A DNA stretch of 14,976 bases from positions 1-14,976 of the forward strand of contig CALBSQ010000233.1 of assembly GCA_937967325.1 (NCBI GenBank), written 5' to 3'. Source of the DNA: an uncultured Chloroflexota bacterium. Lineage in GTDB: Bacteria > Chloroflexota > UBA4733. The position numbers were made by a program, and so were the translations under genes. The first letter of the stretch is position 1; each line of letters starts with the position of its first letter. Shown here one piece after another: positions 8,385 through 14,976 of this stretch. The notes under the pieces were generated by a model, which did no database searches, was not told where the DNA came from, and was given only the letters and a program-made list of their open reading frames with translations.

Positions 8385-8807
8385 ATGGAACGTCCAATAC
8401 CGGATACTGCCCAGGCCGAGGCCTCTCCCGAGGCCGCCGACGACATGTGCCGGCACGCCAAGGGAGGCTGCTACGTCATCAGCGTGGCCGCCGAGATGGT
8501 GCGGCTCCACCCCCAAACCTTGCGCCATTATGAGCGGCTGGGTCTGGTCCAGCCTGAGCGGACGAACGGCAATATCCGCCGCTACTCCGCGCAGGACATC
8601 GAGCGACTGCGTCGCATCCAGCAATTGATCGACGATCTGGGCGTGAACCTGGCCGGCGTCGAAGTCATCCTGAACATGCACGACTACCTGGAAGAGCAAC
8701 GTCGCGAGCTGGAGCAGCGGCTAGTCGAACAGCGCGCAACCTACGAGAGCGAGATTCGCCGGCTTCGCTCGATGCTTGACCGCGTCCAGCGCGAACGGGA
8801 GCTCTAG
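8385..8807 (+). CDS. hspR: MerR-family heat-shock repressor HspR
   Basis: HspR is a DNA-binding repressor of heat-shock genes that binds HAIR operators, with DnaK as co-repressor in actinobacteria. The 140-residue protein has a MerR winged helix with the HspR signature YVISVAAEMVRLHPQTLRHYERLGLVQP (30-57), the wing (RTNGNIRRYSAQDIERL) and GVNLAGVEVILNM (about 86-98), then a coiled-coil tail (about 99-140). A 21-residue N-terminal extension ends with Cys22, His24 and Cys29 next to the first helix. ATG 8385 follows AGGAAG by about 10 bases and lies 13 bases after dnaJ. Being last in the cluster, with a HAIR-like site upstream of lon, suggests autoregulation. HspR is well separated from other MerR groups by its sequence. 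Confidence 0.93.
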   Translation: MERPIPDTAQAEASPEAADDMCRHAKGGCYVISVAAEMVRLHPQTLRHYERLGLVQPERTNGNIRRYSAQDIERLRRIQQLIDDLGVNLAGVEVILNMHDYLEEQRRELEQRLVEQRATYESEIRRLRSMLDRVQREREL

Positions 8808-8809
8808 AC

Positions 8810-8926
8810 AGGGGTTGGGGATTAGAAGGACATCCTGAAGGCTTCCTGGCCTTCAGGAGACGGTGTGGTTGACGTGGAAGCCAACGATCCTGCCGACGGA
8901 AGACCAACCTCTAACCCCCAACCCCT
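8810..8926. repeat. GGGGTTGGGG-type inverted repeat between hspR and GH gene
   Basis: Positions 8810-8828 and 8908-8926 are inverted copies matching at 17 of 19 bases (AGGGGTTGGGG[A/G]TTAGA[A/G]G). The right copy continues on the minus strand as TAGGGGTCAGGGATCAGGGG, and the hydrolase stop codon (8939-8941) is the TAG of that string. The left copy starts 3 bases after the hspR stop. Thus the element fills the whole convergent gap. Confidence 0.7.
8833..8858. terminator. Possible bidirectional terminator hairpin
   Basis: TCCTGAAGG and its exact complement CCTTCAGGA flank an 8-base loop (9-bp perfect stem). It lies between the convergent ends of hspR and the glycoside hydrolase, nested inside the longer inverted repeat. 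No clear T-run follows on either strand, so termination is inferred from position and structure. Confidence 0.45.
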
Positions 8927-8938
8927 GATCCCTGACCC

Positions 8939-11311
8939 CTACGGCAGGCCCAGGTACTGGTCGCCGAGGAGACCGAGCTCCACGGCGTAGGGGGTCCCGG
9001 CGAACTCGGGGTGGTACTCGAAACGGGCACGCTGGAAGTATTGGATGGTTCCCATCTTGCCGTCCGGGCCGGCCTCCTGGATTTCCTCGGAGATGGGGTA
9101 GCCAAAGGCGTCCAGTCCGCCGTTGGCATTGTAGAACTGCAAGAAGCCGAAGCCTAAGTTGTGCCCAGTCTGGGGGAAGTATTTGACCGGCGAAGGCGTC
9201 GGTGTTGCCGTAGGCGTCGGTGAGTGAGACGCGGCGCCCTTGGCCGTTGGCGTCGAATGCTTCGTCGACGAGCCTTGCGGCGTCGCTGTGGTGGTGGCGA
9301 CCGGTGTCGCGGTCGGGGCGGGCGTCGCCGTGGGTGGCGGCGCCGGGCTGAAGTCGCGACCATTGGTGAGCTCGGTACCCAGCAGGCGTAGCTGCACCTC
9401 GTAGGGTGTGCCGGCGAGCTCCGGGTGAAATTGGAACTCGGCGCGCTGGAACCACTGCACCTTCCAACCCTGCTGCTGGAAGGGCTCCGTCCGTGGATAA
9501 CCAAAGACGGTCAGGCCGCCGTGGCTGTCAAAAAAGCGGCGAAACGGTCCTGAAACCGAATGGCCTGTGGTGGCGAAGTACTCGCTATCGCCGCCCGACG
9601 GCGGCGCCGGTGCGGGCGAGAAGGGCGCGTACGCCGCACCGATGGCGAAGTTGCTGCTAGCGGGGGCCTGCTCCAGGAAGTAGTCACTTTCCGCGAATTT
9701 GGGGTGGGTGCGCACCTTTAGCTGCTGAAAGTCCTGAGTTTGGCCGTCACTGATACTGTGCGCCTGGTCCACCGGTTGCCCGAACTTGGCGAAGCCGCCG
9801 TGCGAGAGCACGTAGTCGAGGAACGGCGACGCCACCGTATGCCCGCTGAGCGGGAAGTACTGACTGCCGTCGGCGAGGGCCATGCCGCTGCCGATGTCGC
9901 CCTGGATCAGGAACGCCGGATCGCCGCCGACTCGCGTGTTCTGCGGTGAGCCATCGTCGCTGTGCGATGCCGAGGCCGTTACCGGTGTGGTGAACGGCGG
10001 CTCTACCCCAGATGTGGGCACGGTGGCCGGAGTGCTCTTGCCGGTCTTGTCAACGACGGTGACGGTGGCGCCCATGAGCGGCGCCGTTCCCTGTACCGGG
10101 GCCTGGCCGGTGGCCCAGTACAGCCAGGCCTTGTCGCTAGCGCGATCGTAGGTGAGTGTGTCCAGATAGGGCTGCCGGTCGAGGTGGACGTTGGTGGCGC
10201 CGGAGAAATAGGCGGCGGCCGTCTCGAAGGCCTGAAAGGCCGGGCGCGGCGAGCCATCAAGGTGCAATAGACCCCAGGGGCCGCTGGGATCATTCTCGGT
10301 GTCGGCGATCCGGTAGACGCTCATACGCGCGACTCCCGCCGCCAGGGCGTAGGCGAAGGCCTCGATGATGAAGTTGGCTTGCTCCGACATGGTGTCGTGG
10401 GTCAGATCGGGATTGCGGGGCGTCGCCGGATCGTCATACGGCGGGACGTTGGTCTCCGAGAGCCAGAGCGGCCGGTCGATGCCGTGGCTCTGCAGGACAT
10501 TATGGTAGATCTGGGCAATCTTCAGCACGTCGGCGGCGCGGCTGTAGACGTGCATGTCCACGGCGTCGAAGTAGAAGCCATTGCTCGCGGCGGTGGAGTC
10601 CGCCTCGTCCAGCGCGGCGAGGCGATCGATAAACAGCGGACTGCCGTGTTGGATGTCGCTCCAGTAGGTCGTGCCTGCCACGACGATCTTCTCATCGGGG
10701 TTGAACGCCTTGGCAACCTCCGCCGCGTCTTTGATGAGCTGGTAGTACTCGTCGACCGTCCCTGCCCACGTGCTGCCGATGTCGCCCATGGGAATGTCCG
10801 GCTCATTCCAGATGATCCATTGGTTGATCCGTCCTGCATACGTGGTGACCATCAACCGCACGAAGGCAGCCCAGTAGTTTTGTGGGTCGGTGACGGGGAG
10901 GTAGAGATTGGCGGGGGTCGAGCCGTTGCGGGTCGCCCAAGCCGGAGGGTTGCCAAGGAGGCCGACGACCGACATCCCAGCGTCGAGCTCCGTCTTGAGC
11001 TGGCTGTCGGAGATCGTACGCGGCGCCATGTGCTCCGACGAACTGTCCGGCTGGATCTCGTTCCACCAGAAGTTCACACGCTCCCAGTGCGCGCCGGAGG
11101 CGCGGGCGGCGGTCGGGTAGAGGTAGGCGTCCACGACCCCGAAGCGACTGTCGTCGATCGTGGTCGGCGGGCTTACGGTAGGGTAGCTGCCGCTGAAGGT
11201 GGTCGCCGCCCCCTGGGCCAAGGCGAGATTCGGGAGCTGCAGCGTGCTGATCGCGACTGCGGCGAGCACGAGCAGGCGGCACAGTCGCACCGCGCGTATC
11301 CGAGACAACAA
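8939..11311 (-). CDS. Secreted clan GH-A-like glycoside hydrolase with C-terminal repeats
   Basis: This is a 790-residue exported protein. Residues 1-32 are a Sec signal peptide (basic start, LLVLAAVAI core, ALA-Q cleavage region). Residues about 52-400 look like a clan GH-A TIM barrel: likely acid/base Glu170 in WIIWNEPD and likely nucleophile Glu286 in PLWLSETNVP, as in GH5/GH39-like enzymes. The substrate cannot be assigned. Three C-terminal repeats follow (about 484-548 degenerate, 578-650, 710-788) with the pattern YF--TGH-V---F--F---GGL--FGYP---E...FQRA-F--HPE-AGTPY-V-L-LLG, a module I associate with secreted Chloroflexota proteins. A Thr/Pro/Ser-rich linker (656-708) separates the last two. 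The start is TTG (11309-11311), with GGAG 5 bases upstream; the nearby ATG is out of frame. It is monocistronic and convergent with hspR. Confidence 0.85.
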   Translation of the reverse strand: MLSRIRAVRLCRLLVLAAVAISTLQLPNLALAQGAATTFSGSYPTVSPPTTIDDSRFGVVDAYLYPTAARASGAHWERVNFWWNEIQPDSSSEHMAPRTISDSQLKTELDAGMSVVGLLGNPPAWATRNGSTPANLYLPVTDPQNYWAAFVRLMVTTYAGRINQWIIWNEPDIPMGDIGSTWAGTVDEYYQLIKDAAEVAKAFNPDEKIVVAGTTYWSDIQHGSPLFIDRLAALDEADSTAASNGFYFDAVDMHVYSRAADVLKIAQIYHNVLQSHGIDRPLWLSETNVPPYDDPATPRNPDLTHDTMSEQANFIIEAFAYALAAGVARMSVYRIADTENDPSGPWGLLHLDGSPRPAFQAFETAAAYFSGATNVHLDRQPYLDTLTYDRASDKAWLYWATGQAPVQGTAPLMGATVTVVDKTGKSTPATVPTSGVEPPFTTPVTASASHSDDGSPQNTRVGGDPAFLIQGDIGSGMALADGSQYFPLSGHTVASPFLDYVLSHGGFAKFGQPVDQAHSISDGQTQDFQQLKVRTHPKFAESDYFLEQAPASSNFAIGAAYAPFSPAPAPPSGGDSEYFATTGHSVSGPFRRFFDSHGGLTVFGYPRTEPFQQQGWKVQWFQRAEFQFHPELAGTPYEVQLRLLGTELTNGRDFSPAPPPTATPAPTATPVATTTATPQGSSTKHSTPTAKGAASHSPTPTATPTPSPVKYFPQTGHNLGFGFLQFYNANGGLDAFGYPISEEIQEAGPDGKMGTIQYFQRARFEYHPEFAGTPYAVELGLLGDQYLGLP

Positions 11312-11637
11312 GCTGACTCCACATCTCTAGCGCTCCGAGCACGCCAGTCTAGCAGCCTCGCCCGCTGATTCGCCAACGCGGTCGCGCCCGAACGTCGTTG
11401 TCTGCGCCGGTTCCAAGGCGAACACTGCCCACGCTTTTCCAAGACGAACGGAGCAGCCGATGGTTACAGCCGTACGCGCCGCCTCGTTCCTTTGCGGCGC
11501 TGGCCCGCTCGGTGTGTCGTACCAGCGGGCACCCGTTAAGCGGACTGCCGGTGTGGAGGAGTGTGGCGGGTGGTGGGCTTGGTAAGCTGGATACTGTCGA
11601 TTAGTAAGCCTGCGACACACGGGAATGGTGGCGGCGC
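11312..11637. other. Divergent intergenic region, GH / YbhN-like genes
   Basis: 326 bases without a supported gene. On the minus strand, TTGGCG (11371-11376) and TAGACT (11346-11351) with a 19-bp spacer are a weak candidate promoter for the hydrolase. On the plus strand, GATACT at 11590-11595 could be a -10 for the downstream membrane protein, but no -35 fits. No repeat of the types seen elsewhere in the window occurs here. Confidence 0.4.
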
Positions 11638-12642
11638 ATGAACTCACTGTTCAACCCCAAGATTCTCATTCCAGCGATCTTCGCAATTGCCCTGATCGGC
11701 ATCGTGCTGAGTTTGGGTGACCTCACGAAGGTGGCCGGCTACATTGCCAACTTTCCGCGCGGGAACGCGGCGCTGATCTTCTTGCTGGTCGTGATCTACG
11801 AGCTTGCACGCGGCGTCCAATGGCTCCTATTCCTGCGCGGCATGAAAGTCCAGGTGGAGTCGCGGCGAGCCATCTTTGCTTTTGTCGGCGGCGAGGCGAC
11901 CAAGAGCCTGCCGGCGGGGAACTACTTTCAGAACTACTTGCTGGAACGAGAAAAAGGCGTGGCCGTGGCCTACACGGCGGCCGGGACGACGGTGACGATC
12001 CTGCTCGAAGTCGCCGTCTGCGTGATCTATGTGGCCATTGTCGGGATCAGCGGCTGGGCATGGCTGCGGCCGGTCGTCATCGGCGGGCCGCTCATCGCCT
12101 GCATCGCCGTCCTCGTCATCTGGAAGCTGGGGCTGCACGCCGACCCGCCACGCTGGCTGGAGCGGCGCAAGTTCTTCCAATGGTCCGCTGAGCAGGGCAA
12201 GAACTTCGGGAAGGGCGCCCGCAGCTTCATCTCGCCGAAGCTGTTGCTGTTCGGGTTCGGGCTGGCCGTCGTGTACTTGGCCGCGGCCGGAACGCAATAC
12301 TACATGGTGATCCGGGCGCTGGGCGTCGACAACGTCTCCTACTGGCACGCGCTTTCGGCCTACCTGTTTGGCCTCGGCGTCGGACTTATCTTGCCGGTGC
12401 CCACCGACATCGGCGTTCAGGAGCTGACCGGCCTCGGGGCCCTGCGCGCGCTCGGTGTGGATGGGAGCAAGGCGGTGGCGATCGTGCTCGTCTTCCGCAT
12501 CCTCAATCTGGTGTCGGCCATCATCGTTGCCGCCGTTACCTTCCTGGTCCTGCGCAACGAGCTCGGCGAGGCGCTGTCCAGCCGGCAAAAGGGCGGGAAG
12601 CTTCCTGAGCAATTGGACGCCGCGCCCGCTCAGTCAAAGTAG
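11638..12642 (+). CDS. YbhN / LPG-synthase transmembrane-domain family membrane protein
   Basis: This 334-residue integral membrane protein belongs to the family sharing the membrane domain of lysylphosphatidylglycerol synthase (UPF0104/YbhN, the flippase-like half without the aminoacyl-transferase domain). About seven hydrophobic spans are visible: 8-26, 44-66, 114-137, 145-164, 201-223, 238-256 and 278-306. Family motifs include GGEATKSLPAG (84-94) and LPVPTDIGVQELTG (252-265), the latter like the conserved P-P--G--E loop. A possible role in lipid or polyprenyl-linked glycan handling is inferred from the family; no glycosyltransferase neighbour supports a specific substrate. The ATG start has only a weak upstream ribosome site (GGTGG). 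Confidence 0.85.
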   Translation: MNSLFNPKILIPAIFAIALIGIVLSLGDLTKVAGYIANFPRGNAALIFLLVVIYELARGVQWLLFLRGMKVQVESRRAIFAFVGGEATKSLPAGNYFQNYLLEREKGVAVAYTAAGTTVTILLEVAVCVIYVAIVGISGWAWLRPVVIGGPLIACIAVLVIWKLGLHADPPRWLERRKFFQWSAEQGKNFGKGARSFISPKLLLFGFGLAVVYLAAAGTQYYMVIRALGVDNVSYWHALSAYLFGLGVGLILPVPTDIGVQELTGLGALRALGVDGSKAVAIVLVFRILNLVSAIIVAAVTFLVLRNELGEALSSRQKGGKLPEQLDAAPAQSK

Positions 12643-12661
12643 TGCGATCCCGGCAGCTCGG

Positions 12662-12688
12662 GCGACCGTTATCATTGGGATCGGTCGC
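12662..12688 (+). terminator. Possible hairpin after the membrane protein gene
   Basis: GCGACCG (12662-12668) and CGGTCGC (12682-12688) form a 7-bp stem, with an outer CCGGC/GCCGG pair possible around it. It lies about 20 bases after the stop at 12642. No T-run is present, so it may not terminate efficiently. Confidence 0.4.
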
Positions 12689-12708
12689 GCCGGCAACGTG
12701 ATCGTTTA

Positions 12709-12727
12709 GCGAGCAGGGGGCAGGGGA
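12709..12727 (+). repeat. Short GGGGAGCA-type repeat fragment (copy E) serving as ribosome site
   Basis: GCGAGCAGGGGGCAGGGG is a degenerate copy of the window's 8-bp repeat. Its last AGGGG (12722-12726) sits 8 bases before ATG 12735 and is the best Shine-Dalgarno candidate for the FAD oxidoreductase, so the repeat may supply the ribosome site. Confidence 0.5.
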
Positions 12728-12734
12728 AAACCAG

Positions 12735-14976
12735 ATGGAGCAAGCGACCCTAAAAGATCGTCGCCGCCTGCAGCGGCATGAGGCCTTACCGATCGACGCC
12801 GCCATGCTGGCCGCCGAGCTGCGGTCGGCGATCCAGGGCGAAGTGCGCTTCGGAGACGGCGACCGTGCCCTCTATGCCACCGACGCCTCCAACTACCGGC
12901 ACCTGCCCATCGGTGTGATCCTGCCCAAGAGCGTGGACGACATTGTCGCGGCGATGAGCCTGTGCCGGCGGTTCGGGGCGCCCGTGCTGGCCCGTGGCGG
13001 CGGCACGAGCCTCGCCGGCCAGTGCTGCAACGTCGCCGTCGTGGTGGACACGTCCAAGTACATGAATCGTGTGCTGGAGGTTGATCCGGCCGCGAAGCTG
13101 GCGCGCGTGCAGCCGGGAGTGGTGCTGGATGACCTGCGGGAGGCGGCGGAAAAGCATCACCTCACCTTTGCGCCCGATCCGTCTACGCATGACCGCTGTA
13201 CGTTAGGCGGCATGATCGGCAACAACTCCTGCGGCGCGCACTCGGTGATGGCCGGCAAGACCGTCGACAACGTCAACGAGCTGGACGTGCTTACGTATGA
13301 CGGCGTGCGCCTGCGCGTGGGGAAGACGAGCGACGCGGAGCTCGAACAGATCATCCGCGCCGGTGGCCGGCGCGGGGAGATCTACGCCAAGCTGCAGGCG
13401 CTGCGCGACCGTTACGGCAACCTTGTTCGAGAGCGCTTTCCCAACATCCCACGGCGGGTCTCCGGCTACAACCTGGACCAATTGCTGCCGGAGCAGGGCT
13501 TCGATGTCGCCCGCGCGCTCGTCGGCACGGAAGGCACCTGTGTTATGGTGCTGGCAGCGACGGTGCAGCTTGTCCATAGTCCGCCGGCCCGCTCCGTGCT
13601 CATGCTCGGCTACCCCGATGCCGCCGCCGGCGCCGACCAGGTGATGGAGATACTGGCGCACGGACCCGTTGCCCTGGAAGGCTACGACGACCACCTCATC
13701 GACGCCTTGCAGGCGAAGGGCATGTACCAGGAGTACATCGCCATGCTGCCGCGCGGCAGCGGCTGGCTGCTCGTGGAGTTTGGCGGGGAGACGAAGGCCG
13801 AGGCGGACCACAAGGCCCGTGGTCTGATGGCGGCCTTGTCGAAATCGGCGCCGGCGCCGTCGATGTGGCTGACGGAGACGGCGCAGCAGGCGCACCACAT
13901 GTGGCAGGTCCGCGAGTCGGGCCTGGGCGGCGCGGCGAAGCTGCCCGGCAAGGGAACGTTCTGGTCCGGCTGGGAGGACGCCGCCGTGCCGCCGCAAAGG
14001 ATGGGCGACTACCTGCGCGACCTGCGCAAGCTGCTCGGCCGGTACGGGTACAGCGGCGCTTTCTACGGCCACTTCGGCCAGGGCTGCGTCCACACGCGGA
14101 TCGACTTCGACCTCAAGTCCGAGCCGGGCATCCGCAAGTTCCGCGCTTTCATGGAAGACGCGGCCGATATGGTCGTCCGCTACGGCGGCTCCCTGTCGGG
14201 TGAGCACGGCGACGGACAGTCGCGGGCGGAGCTGCTGCCGCGGATGTACGGCGAGGAGCTGGTGCAGGCCTTCCGCGAGTTCAAAGCGATCTGGGATCCC
14301 GCCGGCAAGATGAACCCGGGCAAGGTGGTCGACCCGTACCGCCTGGACGACAACCTGCGGTTGGGCACGAGCTACAACCCGTGGCTGCCGAAGACCCATT
14401 TCCAGTTCCCCGAGGACGAGGGCAGCTTCGCCAATGCCGCCTTGCGTTGCGTCGGCGTGGGCAAGTGCCGTCGCCACGAAGCAGGCACGATGTGTCCGAG
14501 CTATATGGCGACGCGGGAGGAGCAGCATTCGACCCGTGGTCGCGCCCACCTGCTGTTCGAGATGCTCCAGGGTGACCCCGTGCGGGACGGCTGGAAAGAT
14601 GAGTCGGTCAAGGAGGCGCTGGACCTGTGCCTGGCCTGCAAAAGCTGCAAGACCGAGTGCCCGGTCAACGTGGACATGGCGACCTACAAGGCGGAGTTTC
14701 TGTCGCACTACTACGAAGGCAAACGCCGACCCCGCACTGCCTACAGTATGGGCCTCATCCACTGGTGGGCCAAGCTGGCAGCGCTGGCGCCCGGCCTGGC
14801 GAACTTCGCCACCCACGCGCCGCTGCTCAACCTGGCCGCGAAGCAGGTAGCCGGCATCGCCAGGCAACGCCAGGCGCCGGCCTTCGCGCCGCGGACATTC
14901 CGGTCGTGGTTTGAACGGGACCACGCCGCCGGGGGCCGGGGGGCCGGGCGGCCTCGGAGCAGGGGAGCAGGGGAGC
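12735..14976 (+). CDS. GlcD-type FAD-linked oxidoreductase with Fe-S domain (3' end beyond window)
   Basis: This is a 2-hydroxyacid-dehydrogenase-like flavoprotein (glycolate/D-lactate oxidase type, GlcD-GlpC fusion). At least 747 residues are visible and no stop is reached. The N-terminal FAD_binding_4 domain carries RGGGTSLAGQ (87-96) and HDRCTLGGMIGNNSCGAHS (152-170). The GlcD C-terminal cap ends with SGEHGDGQSRAELLPRMYG and GKMNPGKVVDP. Two cysteine motifs follow: C572-x5-C578-x8-C587P and the ferredoxin-like CLACKSCKTECPV (C632, C635, C638, C642). RTFRSWFE (about 721-727) is the linker to an expected CCG-type heterodisulfide-reductase-like half outside the window. The last visible residues (about 733-747) are encoded by the GGGGAGCA repeat as SRGAGE. 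Electrons probably pass from a 2-hydroxyacid via FAD to Fe-S; the substrate is not determinable. Confidence 0.92.
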   Translation, partial: MEQATLKDRRRLQRHEALPIDAAMLAAELRSAIQGEVRFGDGDRALYATDASNYRHLPIGVILPKSVDDIVAAMSLCRRFGAPVLARGGGTSLAGQCCNVAVVVDTSKYMNRVLEVDPAAKLARVQPGVVLDDLREAAEKHHLTFAPDPSTHDRCTLGGMIGNNSCGAHSVMAGKTVDNVNELDVLTYDGVRLRVGKTSDAELEQIIRAGGRRGEIYAKLQALRDRYGNLVRERFPNIPRRVSGYNLDQLLPEQGFDVARALVGTEGTCVMVLAATVQLVHSPPARSVLMLGYPDAAAGADQVMEILAHGPVALEGYDDHLIDALQAKGMYQEYIAMLPRGSGWLLVEFGGETKAEADHKARGLMAALSKSAPAPSMWLTETAQQAHHMWQVRESGLGGAAKLPGKGTFWSGWEDAAVPPQRMGDYLRDLRKLLGRYGYSGAFYGHFGQGCVHTRIDFDLKSEPGIRKFRAFMEDAADMVVRYGGSLSGEHGDGQSRAELLPRMYGEELVQAFREFKAIWDPAGKMNPGKVVDPYRLDDNLRLGTSYNPWLPKTHFQFPEDEGSFANAALRCVGVGKCRRHEAGTMCPSYMATREEQHSTRGRAHLLFEMLQGDPVRDGWKDESVKEALDLCLACKSCKTECPVNVDMATYKAEFLSHYYEGKRRPRTAYSMGLIHWWAKLAALAPGLANFATHAPLLNLAAKQVAGIARQRQAPAFAPRTFRSWFERDHAAGGRGAGRPRSRGAGE
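14955..14976 (+). repeat. GGGGAGCA-period repeat, copy F, at window end and inside a CDS
   Basis: CGGAGCAGGGGAGCAGGGG and onward to the final base is the same 8-bp unit as copies A-E. It is read in-frame within the FAD oxidoreductase. The window terminates within the repeat, so its true length is unknown. Confidence 0.8.

Noticed and set aside
10379..11368. 329-residue plus-strand frame opposite the glycoside hydrolase
   Set aside because: Shadow frame; the minus strand has a signal peptide, catalytic motifs and repeats.
11512..11620. GTGTGTCG / CGACACAC inverted octamers
   Set aside because: Short arms about 93 bases apart are expected by chance; no further structure supports them.
13203..14924. 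573-residue open frame antisense to the FAD oxidoreductase
   Set aside because: Low-complexity translation typical of a high-GC shadow frame; the plus strand has clear FAD and Fe-S motifs.

Overview
This is a high-GC window that most resembles Chloroflexota, perhaps a Thermomicrobia/Sphaerobacter-like lineage. The clues are an HspR-type heat-shock cluster with lon, a secreted glycoside hydrolase carrying 'YFP-TGH...GGL-FGYP...FQRA-F-HPE' C-terminal repeats, and intergenic G-rich inverted repeats flush against gene ends. The lineage is inferred from gene style, not from a marker gene. No rRNA, tRNA, CRISPR array, transposase or phage gene was found.

Layout. Positions 136-2205 (minus strand) hold a two-gene operon: a class V aminotransferase of the alanine-glyoxylate/serine-pyruvate type, then ribF (FMN/FAD synthesis). 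Divergent from it is a DUF1707/LiaF-like protein (2440-3099), then a YgjP-type HELAH metalloprotease-like protein (3320-3865). Positions 4003-8807 hold a heat-shock protein quality-control cluster: lon, grpE, dnaJ, hspR. A HAIR-like operator (CTTGA-N11-TCAAG) overlaps a good sigma70-type promoter upstream of lon, so HspR, encoded last, probably represses its own cluster. dnaK is absent, and the DnaJ keeps only two of the four zinc-finger motifs, apparently having lost zinc centre II. Lon carries a duplicated C-terminal peptide. Positions 8939-11311 (minus) encode a large secreted clan GH-A-like glycoside hydrolase. Positions 11638-12642 encode a YbhN/LPG-synthase-type membrane protein. From 12735 to the window end runs a GlcD-type FAD oxidoreductase with two Fe-S motifs, cut by the window edge.

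The least expected structure is a set of intergenic inverted repeats. An 8-bp-period GGGGAGCA repeat occurs as a 35-bp perfect inverted pair between lon and grpE, as a looser pair around the metalloprotease 3' end and lon leader, and as single copies before and inside the FAD oxidoreductase. In the metalloprotease and the oxidoreductase it is translated in-frame as the peptide SRGAGE(QG). Two further repeat types are a 25-bp perfect inverted pair (3137-3250) and a GGGGTTGGGG-type pair (8810-8926). The window stops inside a GGGGAGCA copy, which may mean an assembly break at the repeat.
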